A DNA stretch of 7,669 bases from a bacterium. Its GTDB lineage: Bacteria > Atribacterota > JS1 > SB-45 > 34-128. The translations under genes were made by a program, and so were the position numbers. A model generated the notes under the pieces. It was given only the letters and a program-made list of their open reading frames with translations. It was not told the origin of the DNA and made no database searches. Of this stretch, positions 1 through 6,311 are shown piece after piece; the stretch's first letter is position 1, and each line of letters begins with the position of its first letter. The stretch is from positions 1 through 7,669 of the forward strand of contig JAHIPR010000170.1 in assembly GCA_018903015.1 (NCBI GenBank). The letters are read 5' to 3'.

Positions 1-693
1 AATCTTCTCATCCAATTTTTCTGAGTGGTAAATTTTGGGAACGATTGATTCCTGCATATTTTTAAGCCCTTGTATTTTATGCCCTACTATAGGTTCAACT
101 CCTACAATTTTAATTTCTGGTTTTCTTTCTTTTAGATATTTAGCCACTCCCATCAAGGTCCCTCCGGTCCCTATACCGGCTACAAATATATTTATTTCTC
201 CCTTGGTTTGCGAAAATATCTCTGGTCCGGTGGTCTCATAATGAGCAAGAACATTATTCTCATTTTCGAATTGATTGGGCATATAATACTTGCCCGGCTC
301 TTCGGCAATGAGCTGATGAGCCTTCCTGATGGCACCATCAGTTCCTTCCTTTGCAGGAGTAAGCACTGCTTCAGCGCCAAATGCTTCAATAATACTGCGC
401 CTTTCTAAGCTAACACATTCGGGCATACAAAGTTTTACTTTATATCCCTTGGCTGCTCCTATCATTGCCAGGGCGATTCCAGTATTTCCTGAAGTAGGTT
501 CAAGTATTGTTTTTCCTCTGATAAGTTTACCTGACTCTTCTGCTTTTCTGAGCATATAGTAAGCAGGACGATCTTTAACCGAACCACCAGGATTATTTCC
601 TTCAAGCTTGCCAAAAATTCTTACCTTTGAATTTCCATTTAGATTATTTAACTCAACAAGCGGCGTACTGCCGATAGCAGACAACAGCTTCAT
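1..693 (-). CDS. cysK: Cysteine synthase (O-acetylserine sulfhydrylase, CysK/CysM family), C-terminus cut by window edge
   Basis: PLP-dependent enzyme that makes cysteine from an activated serine (O-acetylserine, or O-phosphoserine in some relatives) and sulfide in the cytoplasm. I translated the frame by hand: 231 open codons from the ATG at 691-693 to base 1, so roughly the last 60-80 residues are outside the window. Visible motifs are IGSTPLVEL (7-15), NPGGSVKDR with the Schiff-base lysine K40, the substrate loop PTSGNTG (66-72), MPECVSLERR (90-99), and the glycine-rich PLP-phosphate loop GIGTGGT (173-179). The start is set by a strong ribosome site (GAGGAG, plus-strand 700-705) a few bases upstream. 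It lies 47 bases after the Rrf2-family gene with no terminator between them, so the two are probably co-transcribed. The fold class is certain. CysK versus CysM, and the exact serine donor, cannot be decided from this part; the NPGGSVKDR form is common in CysM-like members. Confidence 0.93.
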   Translation of the reverse strand, partial: MKLLSAIGSTPLVELNNLNGNSKVRIFGKLEGNNPGGSVKDRPAYYMLRKAEESGKLIRGKTILEPTSGNTGIALAMIGAAKGYKVKLCMPECVSLERRSIIEAFGAEAVLTPAKEGTDGAIRKAHQLIAEEPGKYYMPNQFENENNVLAHYETTGPEIFSQTKGEINIFVAGIGTGGTLMGVAKYLKERKPEIKIVGVEPIVGHKIQGLKNMQESIVPKIYHSEKLDEKI

Positions 694-740
694 AATTTTC
701 TCCTCTTTTATTTAATATATGCGAAATAGGATAGCAATAA

Positions 741-1157
741 TTAGTTTATTTCTTTTTGCGAGTTTACTAAATCCTCTAAAGTAACAGAGCTAAGTTCATC
801 GGAAATTTTTTCATCTAATTTCTCCCAGATGCCTCGAGTTACACATTTGGAAACTCTATGACAAACAGAGGGATTTTTTACACATTCTACGCAACTTATC
901 CCCCCTTCCAGAGTTTTTACAATCTCGTTGAGGGTTATTTGAGAAGGAGATTTGGCTAATCTATATCCTCCATGGGCTCCTCGAGAAGAGCTTATCAACC
1001 CGCTTGCCCTAAGGGGGATAACCAGGTGACTTAAATATTTTTCGGAAATCTCTTCTTTTTTAGCAATATCCTTTAAAAAGATAGTCCCCTTATCAAAATT
1101 TAAGGCTAATTCTAACATTAATCTTGTCCCATATCTTGCTCTGGTAGAAAGCCTCAT
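741..1157 (-). CDS. Rrf2-family transcriptional regulator with IscR-like cysteine cluster
   Basis: DNA-binding regulator of 138 residues, the normal length for Rrf2 proteins (IscR, CymR, NsrR). The N-terminus MRLSTRARYGTRLMLELA is the family signature. A winged helix-turn-helix follows at about 26-70, including the wing segment RGAHGGYRLAK (59-69). Cysteines at 89, 92, 99 and 105 lie where IscR holds its Fe-S cluster; IscR itself uses three Cys and one His, so the four-Cys pattern here is similar but not identical. CymR of Bacillus, which works with CysK, lacks such a cluster. The start ATG has GAGGTGA (plus-strand 1162-1168) just upstream. A consensus promoter and a 17-bp palindrome precede it, which suggests autoregulation. 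The downstream neighbour is cysteine synthase, so a role in cysteine or Fe-S supply is a reasonable inference; the signal sensed is unknown. Confidence 0.93.
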   Translation of the reverse strand: MRLSTRARYGTRLMLELALNFDKGTIFLKDIAKKEEISEKYLSHLVIPLRASGLISSSRGAHGGYRLAKSPSQITLNEIVKTLEGGISCVECVKNPSVCHRVSKCVTRGIWEKLDEKISDELSSVTLEDLVNSQKEIN

Positions 1158-1188
1158 AAAATCACCTCACTTAATTACTACTATTACT

Positions 1189-1205
1189 ATTACTTTAGGA
1201 GTAAT
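1189..1205 (-). promoter_or_regulatory. Candidate operator (palindrome) overlapping the Rrf2 promoter
   Basis: Perfect inverted repeat with 6-base arms ATTACT and AGTAAT and a 5-base centre. It starts within the -10 element and covers the predicted transcription start, where a bound repressor would block polymerase. Two further ATTACT-like words follow toward the gene (plus-strand 1175-1194 is built of ATT and ACT triplets), so the site may be extended or simply low-complexity. Binding by the adjacent Rrf2 regulator is inferred from position only. Confidence 0.5.
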
Positions 1206-1232
1206 TGTAATATAAAAAAATATTTTTGTCAA
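1204..1232 (-). promoter_or_regulatory. Sigma-70 type promoter of the Rrf2-cysK unit
   Basis: On the minus strand a perfect -35 TTGACA (1227-1232) is followed after exactly 17 bases by a -10 TACAAT (1204-1209). The predicted start of transcription is near 1197, about 40 bases before the regulator's ATG. The -35 begins 11 bases after the ychF stop codon, so this promoter sits fully in the 86-base gap and could give Rrf2-cysK its own transcription. Confidence 0.8.
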
Positions 1233-1243
1233 CTATTTATTCT

Positions 1244-2317
1244 TCAAACATTAAATCGGAAATTGATAATATCTCCGTCTTCGATTATAGCATCTTTCCC
1301 CTCGATCTTTAACAACCCTTTTTCTTTTACTGTATGCATGGAACCAAGAGTAACCAAATCCTGATATCTAGCAATTTCAGCCCGGATAAAACCTCTTTCT
1401 ATATCGGAATGTACTTTTCCCGCAGCTTTTGCTGCATGGGTACCTTTTTTGATAGTCCAGGCACGAACTTCATCCTTGACCACAGTAAAAAAAGTAATTA
1501 GCCCTAAATGTTCGTAGCCTATTCGACATAACCTTTCAATGCCCGATTTCTTCAATCCCAGGTCCTCTAAAAATACCTGTCCCTCTTCTGGTTCTAATTG
1601 ACTTATTTCCATCTCCATTTTTCCGCAGATGTTTACACTCACCATATTATTATCTTTTATAAGTTGGTTTAATTCCTCTTTCCGAGAAAATTCATTAGAT
1701 ATGAATTGCTCCTCACTAAGATTTATAGCAATAATTATTGGTTTTAGAGTATAAAAACTAAAACTACTTATCCTCTTTATTTCATCTTCCTTAAATTCAA
1801 AATTGGAGAGAAATTTATCATCGCTTAGATAGTGATTACATTTTTCTAAAATCTCCTCTTCTATTACTTCATCGTGGGTTAATTCTTTCTTAGATTTTTT
1901 TAAATTACTTAAGCGATTCTCTACTACCTCTAAATCTCTAAGCAATAGTTCATATCTTAAATTTTCAACTTGAGCAACAGGATCTTTTTCGCCTGCAACA
2001 ACCGGGTCCTCAAATAATCTAATGGCAAATAATAGGGCATCAACATCCTGAATTAAATTAAATATCTCTGCCTTCTCTTTTTGGTGCAACTCAGGTGAAA
2101 TCCCCTCAATATCTATAAATTCAATAGTCGCATAGGTAGTCTTTTTGGGCAGGTAAAGGGAGCTCAAAAAATCGACTCTCTGATCATAGACAGTAGCAAT
2201 TCCAATATTATTTGTGCTTTTTGAAGAAAAGGTAGAAACTTCTTTATTCTGACCGGTTAAAAGATTAAATAGGGTAGTTTTGCCCGTAAGGGGCATTCCT
2301 AAAATTCCAATTTTCAT
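1244..2317 (-). CDS. ychF: YchF/OLA1-type P-loop NTPase, divergent member
   Basis: Cytoplasmic NTPase of 357 residues, close to the usual ~363 of YchF, a universal Obg-related ATPase that associates with ribosomes and stress responses. The C-terminal TGS domain (about 274-357) is a clear YchF match: LITFFTVVKDEVRAWTIKKG, then the HSDIERGFIRAE segment (303-314) and a FRFNV end. The P-loop is GMPLTGKTT (7-15) where canonical YchF has GLPNVGKST. The G3 motif is DIEG (69-72), and the specificity motif is NLSE (199-202), matching the NxxE form that favours ATP over GTP. A charged helical stretch at about 120-165 fits the coiled-coil insert. Start ATG has GGGGGAG (plus-strand 2323-2329) at good spacing. 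The switch I stretch (about 28-48) is poorly conserved, so this may be a second, specialised paralog rather than the housekeeping copy. Confidence 0.88.
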   Translation of the reverse strand: MKIGILGMPLTGKTTLFNLLTGQNKEVSTFSSKSTNNIGIATVYDQRVDFLSSLYLPKKTTYATIEFIDIEGISPELHQKEKAEIFNLIQDVDALLFAIRLFEDPVVAGEKDPVAQVENLRYELLLRDLEVVENRLSNLKKSKKELTHDEVIEEEILEKCNHYLSDDKFLSNFEFKEDEIKRISSFSFYTLKPIIIAINLSEEQFISNEFSRKEELNQLIKDNNMVSVNICGKMEMEISQLEPEEGQVFLEDLGLKKSGIERLCRIGYEHLGLITFFTVVKDEVRAWTIKKGTHAAKAAGKVHSDIERGFIRAEIARYQDLVTLGSMHTVKEKGLLKIEGKDAIIEDGDIINFRFNV

Positions 2318-2334
2318 TTCTTCTCCCCCATCTT

Positions 2335-2363
2335 TAGTTAGTTGGTTGCCTAGTTAGCTGGTT
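2335..2363. repeat. Short direct duplication, 16-base period
   Basis: TAGTTAGTTGGTT at 2335-2347 is repeated as TAGTTAGCTGGTT at 2351-2363 (12 of 13 bases identical). It looks like a decayed microsatellite built from TAGT/GGTT words. It lies in the ychF leader, about 20-45 bases upstream of its start codon. Confidence 0.7.
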
Positions 2364-2490
2364 ATTTAGTTTCAATAGGATAAATGTCTTATAACTATAG
2401 TTTTTATCTTTATCGCTAAGATTTTCAAAATATCTCTTTTATCAGTTTATTATATTATTATAATATTTTGTCTTTAACTTACTTATTTAT

Positions 2491-2514
2491 CTCCTTTTGA
2501 TTTTCATTATAACA
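2491..2514 (-). promoter_or_regulatory. Extended -10 promoter with adjacent Shine-Dalgarno-like word, likely for ychF
   Basis: On the minus strand TGTTATAAT (2506-2514) is a perfect extended -10 element (TG-n-TATAAT). The -35 region is only a T-rich tract. AAAGGAG follows at 2491-2497 but no ATG, GTG or TTG lies at a usable distance and stop codons are frequent. If used, the promoter gives ychF a leader of about 180 bases. Confidence 0.5.
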
Positions 2515-2553
2515 AAAATTTTTTAAAAATAAAAATAAGAATTTCTTTTATTC

Positions 2554-2577
2554 GTATCGGGTAATGAGTATCGCGTA
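2554..2577. repeat. Short direct duplication GTATCGGGTA / GTATCGCGTA
   Basis: Two 10-base words with one mismatch, at 2554-2563 and 2568-2577, spaced 14 bases start to start. It is the same style of degenerate intergenic duplication seen elsewhere in this window. Confidence 0.6.
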
Positions 2578-2645
2578 TTTTGTAAAAGAAAGAGAAAAAA
2601 GAAATCTAAAATGAAGTAAAATATTGAAGCAAATAATCTGTATAC

Positions 2646-3317
2646 CTATATTTTCCTTATCTTTCCATTGTCCATAAAATAAATACTATCGGTGGTCTCT
2701 TTTAAGAATTTTTTATCATGAGAGATAATTATATAAGATAAATGGGGATAACTATTTAAAATTTGAACTATCTTTTCGATAGTTTCCTCATCAAGCCAGA
2801 TGGTAGGTTCATCAAGCAGTAAAATCTCTGGCTGCATAGCCCATACCGTAGCCAGAGAAACTAATCTTTTTTCTCCATAGGAAAGATTATAAGTAATTCT
2901 ATCCTCAAAACCGGATAGACCCAAAATCTCCAGAGTCTCTTTCAGTATCTTCTTAGTTTCCTGATGATTTTTTCTTAGATTTAGAGGCCCAAAAGCAATA
3001 TCTTCGGCCACAGTAGGACTGAATAATTGATCATCGGGATCCTGAAATACAAGACCGATTCTTTCTCTGACTTCCACAAAATCATTCTCTATTTTTCGCT
3101 CTTTTCCAAAAATTTCTATTTTTCCTTCCGAGGGATTTAGGAGACCCATAATAAGATGGAAAAGAGTGGTCTTCCCGCTTCCATTGGGCCCAACCAGGCC
3201 TATCCTTTCTCCTTTGTAAAAATTAAAATTGAACTTTTTAAATACATAATCCCGGGAGGGATAGGCAAAGGAAAGGTCAACAAATTTGATTGCGGCTTCT
3301 TTTTCTTTTTCTTTCAT
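2646..3317 (-). CDS. nikO: ECF-type nickel transporter ATPase NikO (CbiO family)
   Basis: Cytoplasmic ABC ATPase that powers nickel import together with NikQ and NikM. With the chosen ATG the protein has 223 residues, short compared with many CbiO proteins of ~270. Motifs: Walker A GPNGSGKT (43-50), Q-loop FQDPDDQLF with Q92, the family stretch SPTVAEDIAFGPLN (100-113), signature LSYGE (145-149), Walker B ILLLDEP (165-171), and H-loop ISHD with H200. The signature reads LSYGE instead of LSGGQ, and the D-loop region TIWLDEE replaces the more usual SGLD. Start choice: the frame opens further to a TTG at 3342-3344, but the ATG at 3315-3317 overlaps the nikQ stop as ATGA, the classic coupled arrangement, so I prefer it. 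Last gene of the operon; no clear terminator follows. Nickel rather than cobalt is inferred from nikR, nikK and nikL nearby. Confidence 0.93.
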   Translation of the reverse strand: MKEKEKEAAIKFVDLSFAYPSRDYVFKKFNFNFYKGERIGLVGPNGSGKTTLFHLIMGLLNPSEGKIEIFGKERKIENDFVEVRERIGLVFQDPDDQLFSPTVAEDIAFGPLNLRKNHQETKKILKETLEILGLSGFEDRITYNLSYGEKRLVSLATVWAMQPEILLLDEPTIWLDEETIEKIVQILNSYPHLSYIIISHDKKFLKETTDSIYFMDNGKIRKI

Positions 3318-4057
3318 GGTAATAACACCAATCCTATAATGCAACTTATCATCACAATTCCCGCTACAAAATCAGATTTTTTAAATACAAAATGATTTAA
3401 AGTCCAAAATTTTCCCTTGAACCCTCGGCAAAGCATAGCATTATAGACTCTTTTGGAGCGATCATAACTCCGAACTAACATCATCCCCACTAAATAGGCA
3501 TAAGTCCTGTAAGTATGAAAATTAGTCTGGGCTTTAAACCCTCTTATTTTTACAGCATTATTTAATCTTATATATTCAGAGTGAATAGTTTGAGTATAGC
3601 GATAACTAAAGAAAAATAACTGAGTTAGTTTATCAGGGAAATGTAGATGACGCAAGGCATGAACCAGATTAAATATTGAGGAAGTAGAAAGAAGTGCAAT
3701 CCCAGCCAAAATAATAGAGTTAGATTTTATGGTTATTAAGAGGGCATATTTGATGCCTTCCTGAGAAATATTTAATGAGCCTAAAGTATAAATGTTTTTA
3801 CCGGGGAAGGTAAAAGGGAGCATCAACCATAATAAAAAGATAAAACTGTTCACTACTAATAGACGTGAAATTATTTCTTTAGTCCTTAAACGAGCAACAG
3901 CCACTACTATTACAGCAAGGAATAAGGCACCTATTAATGTGGTATATTTATCGCTGACAGCAACAATTACTGAAAACAACAAAGCCACAATAATCTTTAC
4001 TCGCGGGTCGAGCCTATGGAGGATAGAATCCCCTTCTGAAAATTTTTCTTTAATCAA
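3314..4057 (-). CDS. nikQ: ECF-type nickel transporter transmembrane protein NikQ (CbiQ family)
   Basis: Membrane coupling (T) component that links the ATPase to the substrate-binding membrane protein. It shows the N-terminal CbiQ hallmark LHRLDPRVKI, about five or six hydrophobic membrane segments, and the two Arg-Gly motifs of the cytoplasmic coupling helices: AVKIRG and, about 40 residues later, AMLCRG. The final hydrophobic segment ends at the stop codon, which overlaps the nikO start by ATGA. Start choice: an in-frame GTG exists at 4064-4066, but AGG abuts it with no room for ribosome binding, whereas AGGTGA lies five bases before the TTG at 4055-4057. I therefore favour TTG (247 residues); using GTG adds three residues. 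It follows nikL by 28 bases. Family assignment is firm; nickel specificity is from context. Confidence 0.92.
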   Translation of the reverse strand: MIKEKFSEGDSILHRLDPRVKIIVALLFSVIVAVSDKYTTLIGALFLAVIVVAVARLRTKEIISRLLVVNSFIFLLWLMLPFTFPGKNIYTLGSLNISQEGIKYALLITIKSNSIILAGIALLSTSSIFNLVHALRHLHFPDKLTQLFFFSYRYTQTIHSEYIRLNNAVKIRGFKAQTNFHTYRTYAYLVGMMLVRSYDRSKRVYNAMLCRGFKGKFWTLNHFVFKKSDFVAGIVMISCIIGLVLLP

Positions 4058-4085
4058 ATTAATCACCTGCGACTAAAATTTTAAA

Positions 4086-4685
4086 TTATCTTTTACGACT
4101 TAAAAAATAAGCAATAATTCCAAAGATGCCAATTATATAACCTATGCCCCCGATAATCTCAGTGGGAGAAATCTTATCTGTTTTAGATTTCTTAATCTCT
4201 CTCATCTCTCTCATAATCGGCTCCAACTTTTCATCCAGAGCGTTTTCTATTAATAATTGGATTTCTTTTAAGTCGAATGAAGAAACTTCGGGAGAAACTG
4301 CAGATACGGGTTCTTCAATTTTTTCTTCGATTAATTCCGCAACCTTTCCTAATTCACCGGTCCGAATAATATATTCTGCCCGATGCCCCATACTGGCAAT
4401 AAGAACTATTCTTAAATCTCCATCTATTACATCTTCTGGGGGAATATCAAAAGAAAACATTCCTTCTTCATCAGTTAAACCCTCTAATAATTTATTCTCC
4501 CGGTTATCAAATACTTCAATTTTTGAATCTACACACTTTTTACCATCATTAAAATAACTTTCGCTATAAACTTTATCTCCTTCTATATAGGCAAAGACAT
4601 TAACTTTGTGGGCAAAGACCGGAATATTTATCATCATAATGATTAAAAATATAAATGTCAAAATTAAATACGGTTTATTTTTCAT
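4086..4685 (-). CDS. nikL: NikL (CbiL-like) membrane-anchored accessory protein of the nickel transporter
   Basis: Predicted exported accessory component of 199 residues. Residues 1-25 form a signal peptide ending PVFA, so the mature protein should begin with histidine (H26, HKVNVFAY). Residues about 26-110 form a small beta-rich domain of the carboxypeptidase-regulatory or CbiL type (GDKVYSESYFNDGK, then LTDEEGMFSFDIP), ending with GHRAEY (100-105). A long acidic then basic helical stalk (about 112-172) leads to a single C-terminal membrane segment (about 175-195) with a positively charged tail SRKR inside. Family knowledge: NikL accompanies NikK in NikKMLQO systems that lack NikN. The gene sits between nikM and nikQ, with GGAGAG at good spacing before its ATG. 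Its exact role is not settled; handing nickel to NikM is an inference. The only cysteine after the signal peptide is C51. Confidence 0.85.
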   Translation of the reverse strand: MKNKPYLILTFIFLIIMMINIPVFAHKVNVFAYIEGDKVYSESYFNDGKKCVDSKIEVFDNRENKLLEGLTDEEGMFSFDIPPEDVIDGDLRIVLIASMGHRAEYIIRTGELGKVAELIEEKIEEPVSAVSPEVSSFDLKEIQLLIENALDEKLEPIMREMREIKKSKTDKISPTEIIGGIGYIIGIFGIIAYFLSRKR

Positions 4686-4731
4686 CTTATCTCTCCGATA
4701 TATTATAAATATACTGAATTAATCTGTGTAA

Positions 4732-5331
4732 TCAAATACTTAATATTTCCGGTCGAACTTTTCTTAAGAATCCTATACAAAAGACAGTTAATACCCCTTC
4801 CAAAATCATTACCGGAAGATGGGCAATTATTACCAATTTGGCTACCTGTATAAATGGTTCTCCGGTAAAGACTAAGGCAGCTGCTACCATTATTCCACTT
4901 AATAATACCGCCAAAAATCCACAGACAAAGGCCATCATCAGGGCAATAAAATTATTTTCCCCTCTAACCCCCCGATTAAAAAGATAAAAACAGATAATCG
5001 CCGGAAAAGCCATATTAAAAGTATTTACTCCCAAGGTGGTAATACCTCCAAATTGAAAGAGTACACCTTGCAAGGCAAGAGCAACCAATATCGCCGGAAA
5101 GGCAGTCCAACCCAATAATACCCCTATAATTCCATTTAAAATCAGATGCACACTTGAAGGACCGACAGGAACGTGAATTAGGGAAGCCACAAAAAAAACA
5201 GAAGATAGAATGGCTACTTTAGGTACTTCCTTGTGTTCCATCTTTTTTAAGCTATATCCTACTGCTGCAGCAGTTAGTCCTGCACCTGTAACCAATACCG
5301 GTGCAGATAATATTCCTTCTGAAATATGCAT
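4732..5331 (-). CDS. nikM: Nickel-binding membrane component NikM (CbiM family)
   Basis: Substrate-capture (S) component of the importer, 199 residues, with about six membrane segments. The N-terminus is MHISEGILSAPVL. In characterised NikM/CbiM proteins the free amino terminus and His2 bind the metal together with an internal histidine. Here candidates are H53 and H62 in LIHVPVGPSSVHL (51-63), which is strongly family-typical, as is FQFGGITTLGVNTFNM further on. There is no signal peptide before MHIS and no fused NikN-like extension, so the start must be exact: removing or adding residues would destroy the site. AAAGGAAA lies upstream at plus-strand 5338-5344. The gene follows nikK by only 21 bases and precedes nikL by 46. 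Metal choice (nickel over cobalt) comes from neighbours, since CbiM and NikM are hard to tell apart by sequence. Confidence 0.93.
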   Translation of the reverse strand: MHISEGILSAPVLVTGAGLTAAAVGYSLKKMEHKEVPKVAILSSVFFVASLIHVPVGPSSVHLILNGIIGVLLGWTAFPAILVALALQGVLFQFGGITTLGVNTFNMAFPAIICFYLFNRGVRGENNFIALMMAFVCGFLAVLLSGIMVAAALVFTGEPFIQVAKLVIIAHLPVMILEGVLTVFCIGFLRKVRPEILSI

Positions 5332-5352
5332 AAAGCATTTCCTTTCTACTAT

Positions 5353-6138
5353 TTATTCCATATCATAAGTTTTGACCCAGAGTACTGCTCCAATTTCTAC
5401 TGATTTCTCTTCTCCATTATGTTTTATCTTCTCTTCATCTTCATTAAGAGCAGCAAATCCCCACCAACCTGCCTTAGGCATAGCATAAGTGAATACACCA
5501 TTCTGGTCAGCTTTAATCACCTGGGTAATCATGGGGTCAGCAGGCCATCTAACCTTGCCATCTTGATTGTAATATTCTACTTCTACTTCCGAATAGGGCA
5601 CTGCTTCTCCCTTAACTTTCACAACCCCCTGAAAAACATTTCCAGCCCAAAGGCCATATGGCCTAGTCAAAGGAATAATCTCTGTTTTTAGTCCCACTTC
5701 TTCATCCCAACCTACTTCCAGACCAAGGGCATTTACAATCACTTTAGTATAGTGAATGATAAAACAGTCCTCTGCAGGCTCCCAATAGGGTTGAGGCTCA
5801 ACATAAAAGATTTGGTCACCCGGACGTTTTATCTGATAATTAGCCTCCCAGGTAGTACAATCGTTAATCCTTTTCTCATGAAGTGTATTTAGTAAATCAA
5901 TTTTCTTGCCCTGAACCAAAACTCCAAATTGCACGGGTTCAGCCATCTCCATATAATCCCCTTCCATGGGATGAATAAATTGTACTTTTAAAGTAATGCT
6001 TTTATTGTCATCCTGGGTGATCATATCATCAGAGGGGATTACCATCCCGAAATGAGCATTGGCTAAAATCAAACTTCCGAATAAAAATATTACCACTAAA
6101 CTAAAAATTAAAACCGCTCTAAACTTTAAATCTTTCAC
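5353..6138 (-). CDS. nikK: NikK, exported DUF4198-type accessory protein of the nickel transporter
   Basis: Predicted exported protein of 261 residues. The signal peptide (1-28: basic start, hydrophobic core 8-26) ends ANA, so the mature protein should begin with histidine H29 ([12 protein letters not shown]). Other possible metal ligands are H56, M58, M63 and M65 in [12 protein letters not shown]129, and cysteines 94 and 125. The C-terminal half holds a beta-sandwich-like stretch ending [18 protein letters not shown] (214-231), typical of DUF4198. There is no membrane segment after the signal peptide. The start is GTG (6136-6138) with a perfect AGGAGG six bases upstream; no in-frame ATG is available. 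First gene of the transporter operon, 21 bases before nikM. Known family role: NikK occurs with NikL where NikN is missing. Delivery of nickel at the outer membrane-facing side is inferred, not shown. Confidence 0.87.
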   Translation of the reverse strand: MKDLKFRAVLIFSLVVIFLFGSLILANAHFGMVIPSDDMITQDDNKSITLKVQFIHPMEGDYMEMAEPVQFGVLVQGKKIDLLNTLHEKRINDCTTWEANYQIKRPGDQIFYVEPQPYWEPAEDCFIIHYTKVIVNALGLEVGWDEEVGLKTEIIPLTRPYGLWAGNVFQGVVKVKGEAVPYSEVEVEYYNQDGKVRWPADPMITQVIKADQNGVFTYAMPKAGWWGFAALNEDEEKIKHNGEEKSVEIGAVLWVKTYDME

Positions 6139-6197
6139 ATCTTTCCTCCTATATAATTTTTTAATTCTTCAATTAAATTAGTCGTTAGTATTTAGTA

Positions 6198-6219
6198 GCA
6201 ACACGGTGTTGCCGTGTTG
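6198..6219. repeat. Nested palindrome with ACACGG core
   Basis: Two overlapping inverted repeats share bases: GCAACAC / GTGTTGC (6198-6212, one-base centre), and CAACACGG / CCGTGTTG (6199-6219, five-base centre). Only one can form at a time, so a transcript could switch between them. It ends about 60 bases upstream of the nikK start codon and would lie in its leader. Confidence 0.75.
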
Positions 6220-6223
6220 AAAG

Positions 6224-6250
6224 AGTAGACACGGCACGCCGTGTCTCTAC
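6224..6250. repeat. GTAG...CTAC palindrome
   Basis: Nine-base perfect arms AGACACGGC (6227-6235) and GCCGTGTCT (6238-6246) enclose two bases. Outside them GTAG (6225-6228 overlapping the arm) and CTAC (6247-6250) extend the symmetry with a small bulge. Palindromes with GTAG/CTAC ends are common as dispersed intergenic repeats in several bacterial groups. Confidence 0.8.
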
Positions 6251-6261
6251 CTTATGAGGTT

Positions 6262-6283
6262 GTATAGCACAATACGCCCCTAC
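6262..6283 (-). repeat. Decayed third copy of the GTAGGGG palindrome unit
   Basis: On the minus strand GTAGGGG (6277-6283) is followed by C, then short arms GTAT (6272-6275) and ATAC (6262-6265) around six bases. The closing CCC of the intact units at 6312-6368 is lost. Its plus-strand CCCCTAC could also pair with GTAGGGG at 6312-6318 across an AT-rich loop of 28 bases. Confidence 0.5.
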
Positions 6284-6311
6284 TTTTTTATATAAAATAT
6301 TGTTTCTTAAT

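Larger units (their letters stand above)
2318..2645. other. 328-base AT-rich intergenic spacer between nikO and ychF
   Basis: No open frame with a credible start and no RNA gene seen. It holds the ychF ribosome site, a 13-base direct duplication (2335-2363), an extended -10 promoter followed by an orphan Shine-Dalgarno-like word (2491-2514), an AT-only near-palindrome around 2448-2466 and a second short duplication (2554-2577). I see no GC-rich hairpin with a T tract after nikO, so where the nickel operon transcript ends is unclear. Confidence 0.7.

Noticed and set aside
1210..1228. A-run/T-run symmetry after ychF as a terminator
   Set aside because: The stem would contain only A-T pairs and it forms the spacer of the strong Rrf2 promoter; not a credible terminator.
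2368..2377. GTTTCAAT-like word resembling the end of a type I/III CRISPR repeat
   Set aside because: It occurs once, with no second copy at a 60-75-base interval, so it is not an array.
4144..4557. 137-codon open frame on the plus strand opposite nikL
   Set aside because: Low-complexity Ser/Ile-rich translation without a ribosome site or family motif; it is a shadow of nikL.
6185..6211. GTGTTGC followed by TAACGAC (minus strand) as a second NikR site before nikK
   Set aside because: The halves differ from each other and from the candidate nikR site in sequence and spacing; the GTGTTGC is part of the repeat palindrome.
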